Origin: Pseudarthrobacter chlorophenolicus A6
Lineage (GTDB): Bacteria > Actinomycetota > Actinomycetes > Actinomycetales > Micrococcaceae
DNA length: 64,000 nucleotides
Reading direction: 5' to 3'
Assembly: GCF_000022025.1 (NCBI RefSeq)
Contig: NC_011886.1
Location: forward strand, 3,265,209-3,329,208
In this document: piece by piece, positions 62,085 to 64,000 of the stretch
Layout of the letters: each line of letters begins with the position of its first letter
How positions within the stretch are numbered: the first letter of the stretch is position 1
Notes under the pieces: generated by a model
Told to the model about the DNA's origin: nothing
What the model saw: the letters and a program-made list of their open reading frames with translations, nothing else
The model's database searches: none
Made by a program: the position numbers and the translations under genes

Positions 62085-62801
62085 CTACCGGAGTCCCTCG
62101 GCGGTATCGAGGATGCGGGTGATGCGGACGGCGTAGTCCTGGTCCACCACCACAACCTCGCCGTGGGCGATCAGCCGCCCGTTGAGCAGCACATCCGCGG
62201 GGGCGCCGGCGGACCTGTCCAGCTCGATGACCTTGCCCGGTTCCAGGGCCAGGGCATCGCGGACAGACATCCGGGTGCGGCCGATTTCCACGGTGAGGGA
62301 CATTTCCACGTTGCTGATGAGGCTTAGCCTGGCTGGCACAGACGCATCGTTGTGGGCCCCGGTCAGCGGCGTGTCATGGACCGTGCCGTGCTGGCGGACG
62401 CGGACGGCGAACCAACCCGCGGGCCCGGTTCCGCCGGCCAGCTCAAACACGGCGGTTTCGGGATCGGAGAGCAGTGCGCTGGCATCTTCTTCGCGCAGCT
62501 CCCCCAGCACACCGGCACCGAACACGGTGGAGGCGGCTTCCATGGCGGGCCGCAACACATCCGCGGCCGATACCAGGCCGGCGGACGCCCCACCCGCGGC
62601 TGCCAGGAAGGACGTGTCCGCCAGGATAAGTGCAAGGTCTGCGGTGACCGCACCCACGAACGCTGCCGTGACGGCCTGCGGGGCGTGGGCGGCGGCGGAG
62701 AGTGCCGGGACAATCCCGGCAACCGACAGCACTCCCGGGTGCGGCAGGTGCAGCGCCAGTTGCTGCGCCGAGGATTCGTGCAGGTTCAGGGTGATGGTCA
62801 T
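62085..62801 (-). CDS. fliN: Flagellar switch protein FliN with extra N-terminal domain
   Basis: The C-terminal 80 residues are the SpoA/FliN domain (VEMSLTVEIGRTRMSVRDALALEPGKVIELDRSAG, VVVVDQDYAVRITRIL). FliN proper is about 80-140 residues; this one has 238, with an N-terminal part of FliY/CheC-like alpha-beta type but no phosphatase motif that I can see. The ATG at 62801 overlaps the fliM stop. It forms part of the rotor C-ring. Confidence 0.88.
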   Translation of the reverse strand: MTITLNLHESSAQQLALHLPHPGVLSVAGIVPALSAAAHAPQAVTAAFVGAVTADLALILADTSFLAAAGGASAGLVSAADVLRPAMEAASTVFGAGVLGELREEDASALLSDPETAVFELAGGTGPAGWFAVRVRQHGTVHDTPLTGAHNDASVPARLSLISNVEMSLTVEIGRTRMSVRDALALEPGKVIELDRSAGAPADVLLNGRLIAHGEVVVVDQDYAVRITRILDTAEGLR

Positions 62802-63694
62802 CGCGGGTTCTCCTCGGTGGTGACAATGACGGCAGCGGCGCGCGAACCGTTCCGGGCCGGCGCCGCAGTGGCCAGCCGGGTGCCGTTGACAGTGACGTCG
62901 AACGGGCTGTTCTCGGGGTGCGGGAGGGGCAGGACGTCCCCGACGGCGAGTCCCAGGATCTGCGCGGGCGTCACCGACGTACGGGCCAGTTGCACGGCGA
63001 CGTCCACCGGCACCTGGGCCACCTGGGCGCGGACCAGAGCGCCGGCGTCGGCCGTGGGAGCGGTGGGATTCACGGCACCCAGGCCCGGCAGCAGGACGTC
63101 CGCCGGGATGGCCAGGGTGGCGGCGCTGGGCAGCTCGCCCACCTGGACGCTGAAAGTTGCCACGATCATCAGCTCGCCCGGGGCGGCGGCCTGCGCGAAC
63201 TGTGAGTTGTACTGGACCACGTCCATGGCCAGCGGCGCCGCCAGCAGGGAACCCAGGGAGTACTTCAGGTCCTCCAGGCTGTCCTCCACCATGCGGCGTA
63301 CCAGGGCATGCTCGATCTGGGTGAACTTCCGCTCGGGCACATCGGCGTCCCCGGAACCGCCGAGCATCCGGCTGATCCAGGCCAGTGCAGCCGTGGCGGG
63401 GAACTGCAGGACCAGCCGGGATTCGCTGCCATCGATCCTGCAGAGGACCATGGAGGTCACGGACGGCAGGGAGGCGGCGTACTCGTCGTAGCTCTGCATG
63501 CTGAGCTGTTCCAGGGTGGCGGAGGACTTGACGCGGACCTTCGCGGTCAGCTGGGTTCCCCACTGCCGGGCGAAGGTTTCGAAAGCGACTTCCAGGACCC
63601 GGCTGTGCTGCCGGGGCAGGGTGGTGGGCCGGCGGAAGTCGTAGACGTCCACGCTCCGTTGCCGCGGCGCCTGCCGGTCCTCCAGTTCACTCAC
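62798..63694 (-). CDS. fliM: Flagellar motor switch protein FliM
   Basis: The 298-residue protein has VYDFRRPTTLPRQHSRVLEVAFETFARQ, YDEYAASLPSVTSM, the middle CheC-like domain (ERKFTQIEHALVRRMVEDSLEDL) and a C-terminal SpoA domain. The short N-terminal CheY-P binding peptide is not obvious. GTG at 63694, 42 bases after the motB-type stop. It is the switch subunit that responds to CheY-P. Confidence 0.92.
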   Translation of the reverse strand: MSELEDRQAPRQRSVDVYDFRRPTTLPRQHSRVLEVAFETFARQWGTQLTAKVRVKSSATLEQLSMQSYDEYAASLPSVTSMVLCRIDGSESRLVLQFPATAALAWISRMLGGSGDADVPERKFTQIEHALVRRMVEDSLEDLKYSLGSLLAAPLAMDVVQYNSQFAQAAAPGELMIVATFSVQVGELPSAATLAIPADVLLPGLGAVNPTAPTADAGALVRAQVAQVPVDVAVQLARTSVTPAQILGLAVGDVLPLPHPENSPFDVTVNGTRLATAAPARNGSRAAAVIVTTEENPR

Positions 63695-63736
63695 GGGTGC
63701 AACTATCGGCAGCGGCTGTCCCGGCGTAAGCAGCTG

Positions 63737-64000
63737 TCAGGGCTGGCGTGTTGCCTCAATGTCAACCGCTTGCGGAATGAGGTCGCGGATGGCCTCGGCC
63801 TTGTCCGACAGCACCACCACATCCACGCGCCGGTTCAGTTCCATGAGCTCTTCGGTGGAGTCGTCGTTGACCTGGCGCGCGGAGCCAAAGGCCACCGCAC
63901 CGATCCGGCCAGGAGCTACTCCCCCGCGGTCCACGAGGTAGCGAAGCACGTTGACCGACCGCGCGGAGGACAGTTCCCACGTGGAAGGGAATGCTGTGAT
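63737..64000 (-). CDS. motB: MotB C-terminal part (OmpA-like), 5' end outside window
   Basis: Eighty-seven residues are visible: FPSTWELSSARSVNVLRYLVDRGG, RIGAVAFGSARQVNDD and NRRVDVVVLSDKAEAIRDLIPQ. This is the peptidoglycan-binding OmpA/MotB domain with the R-S-x-x-V helix and the N-R-R-V-D signature. MotB anchors the stator to the cell wall. The N-terminal membrane part lies beyond 64000. Confidence 0.9.
   Translation of the reverse strand: MTAFPSTWELSSARSVNVLRYLVDRGGVAPGRIGAVAFGSARQVNDDSTEELMELNRRVDVVVLSDKAEAIRDLIPQAVDIEATRQP

Overview
The window is a high-GC actinobacterial chromosome segment that fits the family Micrococcaceae, most likely an Arthrobacter or Pseudarthrobacter. The pointers are the gene content (phenylacetate operon, actinobacterial flagellar genes, LAxTG surface proteins), frequent GTG and TTG starts, many ATGA/GTGA stop-start overlaps, and the short intergenic repeats. 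Assignment comes from reading the sequence; no search was run.

Layout. 1-3.9 kb: a TasA/camelysin-like secreted protein, its SipW-type signal peptidase, a small Hpt-fold protein, an OmpR-family response regulator and a small secreted protein. 3.9-8.4 kb: a patch with two SGNH hydrolases and a DUF6221-like gene that looks phage-derived, bounded by two copies of a 97-bp sequence tied to a tiny zinc-ribbon ORF. 8.4-14.5 kb (minus): a tightly coupled four-gene operon, BcsB-like protein, GT39-like membrane glycosyltransferase, GT2 synthase with an N-terminal MshEN domain, and a second Hpt-fold protein. 15-38 kb: a lower-GC exopolysaccharide locus with polymerase, beta-helix protein, MinD/ParA-like ATPase, sugar-nucleotide dehydrogenase, glycosyltransferases, pyruvyl transferase, FrhB-like protein, acyltransferase, flippase, Wzz/BY-kinase, WbaP-type phosphoglycosyltransferase, DUF4012 protein and a LAxTG surface protein. 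38.7-46 kb: VanZ-like protein, galU, a nucleotidyltransferase, a second Wzz/BY-kinase, a secreted GH26 hydrolase, a 52-aa LAxTG microprotein and a GT2 synthase. 46-51.3 kb: paaABCDE plus a paaG-like gene. 51.7-53.5 kb: small housekeeping genes. 53.7-64 kb: flagellar sigma factor, flgN, and a minus-strand run motB-fliM-fliN-fliO-fliP-fliQ-fliR-flhB-flhA-flhF-csrA.

How the parts may fit together. Short direct repeats of a CTTGA core spaced exactly 11 bp occur upstream of five transcription units: the TasA-like gene, the small secreted protein, the BcsB-like operon, the GH26 gene and the second GT2 gene. An 11-bp direct repeat is the usual binding pattern of OmpR/PhoB regulators, and one such regulator is encoded among these targets. 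I infer a matrix regulon joining a protein fibre and two polysaccharide synthases. Both small Hpt-fold proteins lack the phosphorylatable histidine, so they may act as scaffolds or phosphorylation-blind partners. This combination is the best candidate for an undescribed system here.

Limits: coordinates were set by hand and anchored on open frames. Start codons are uncertain where noted, and none of the regulatory calls has been tested.
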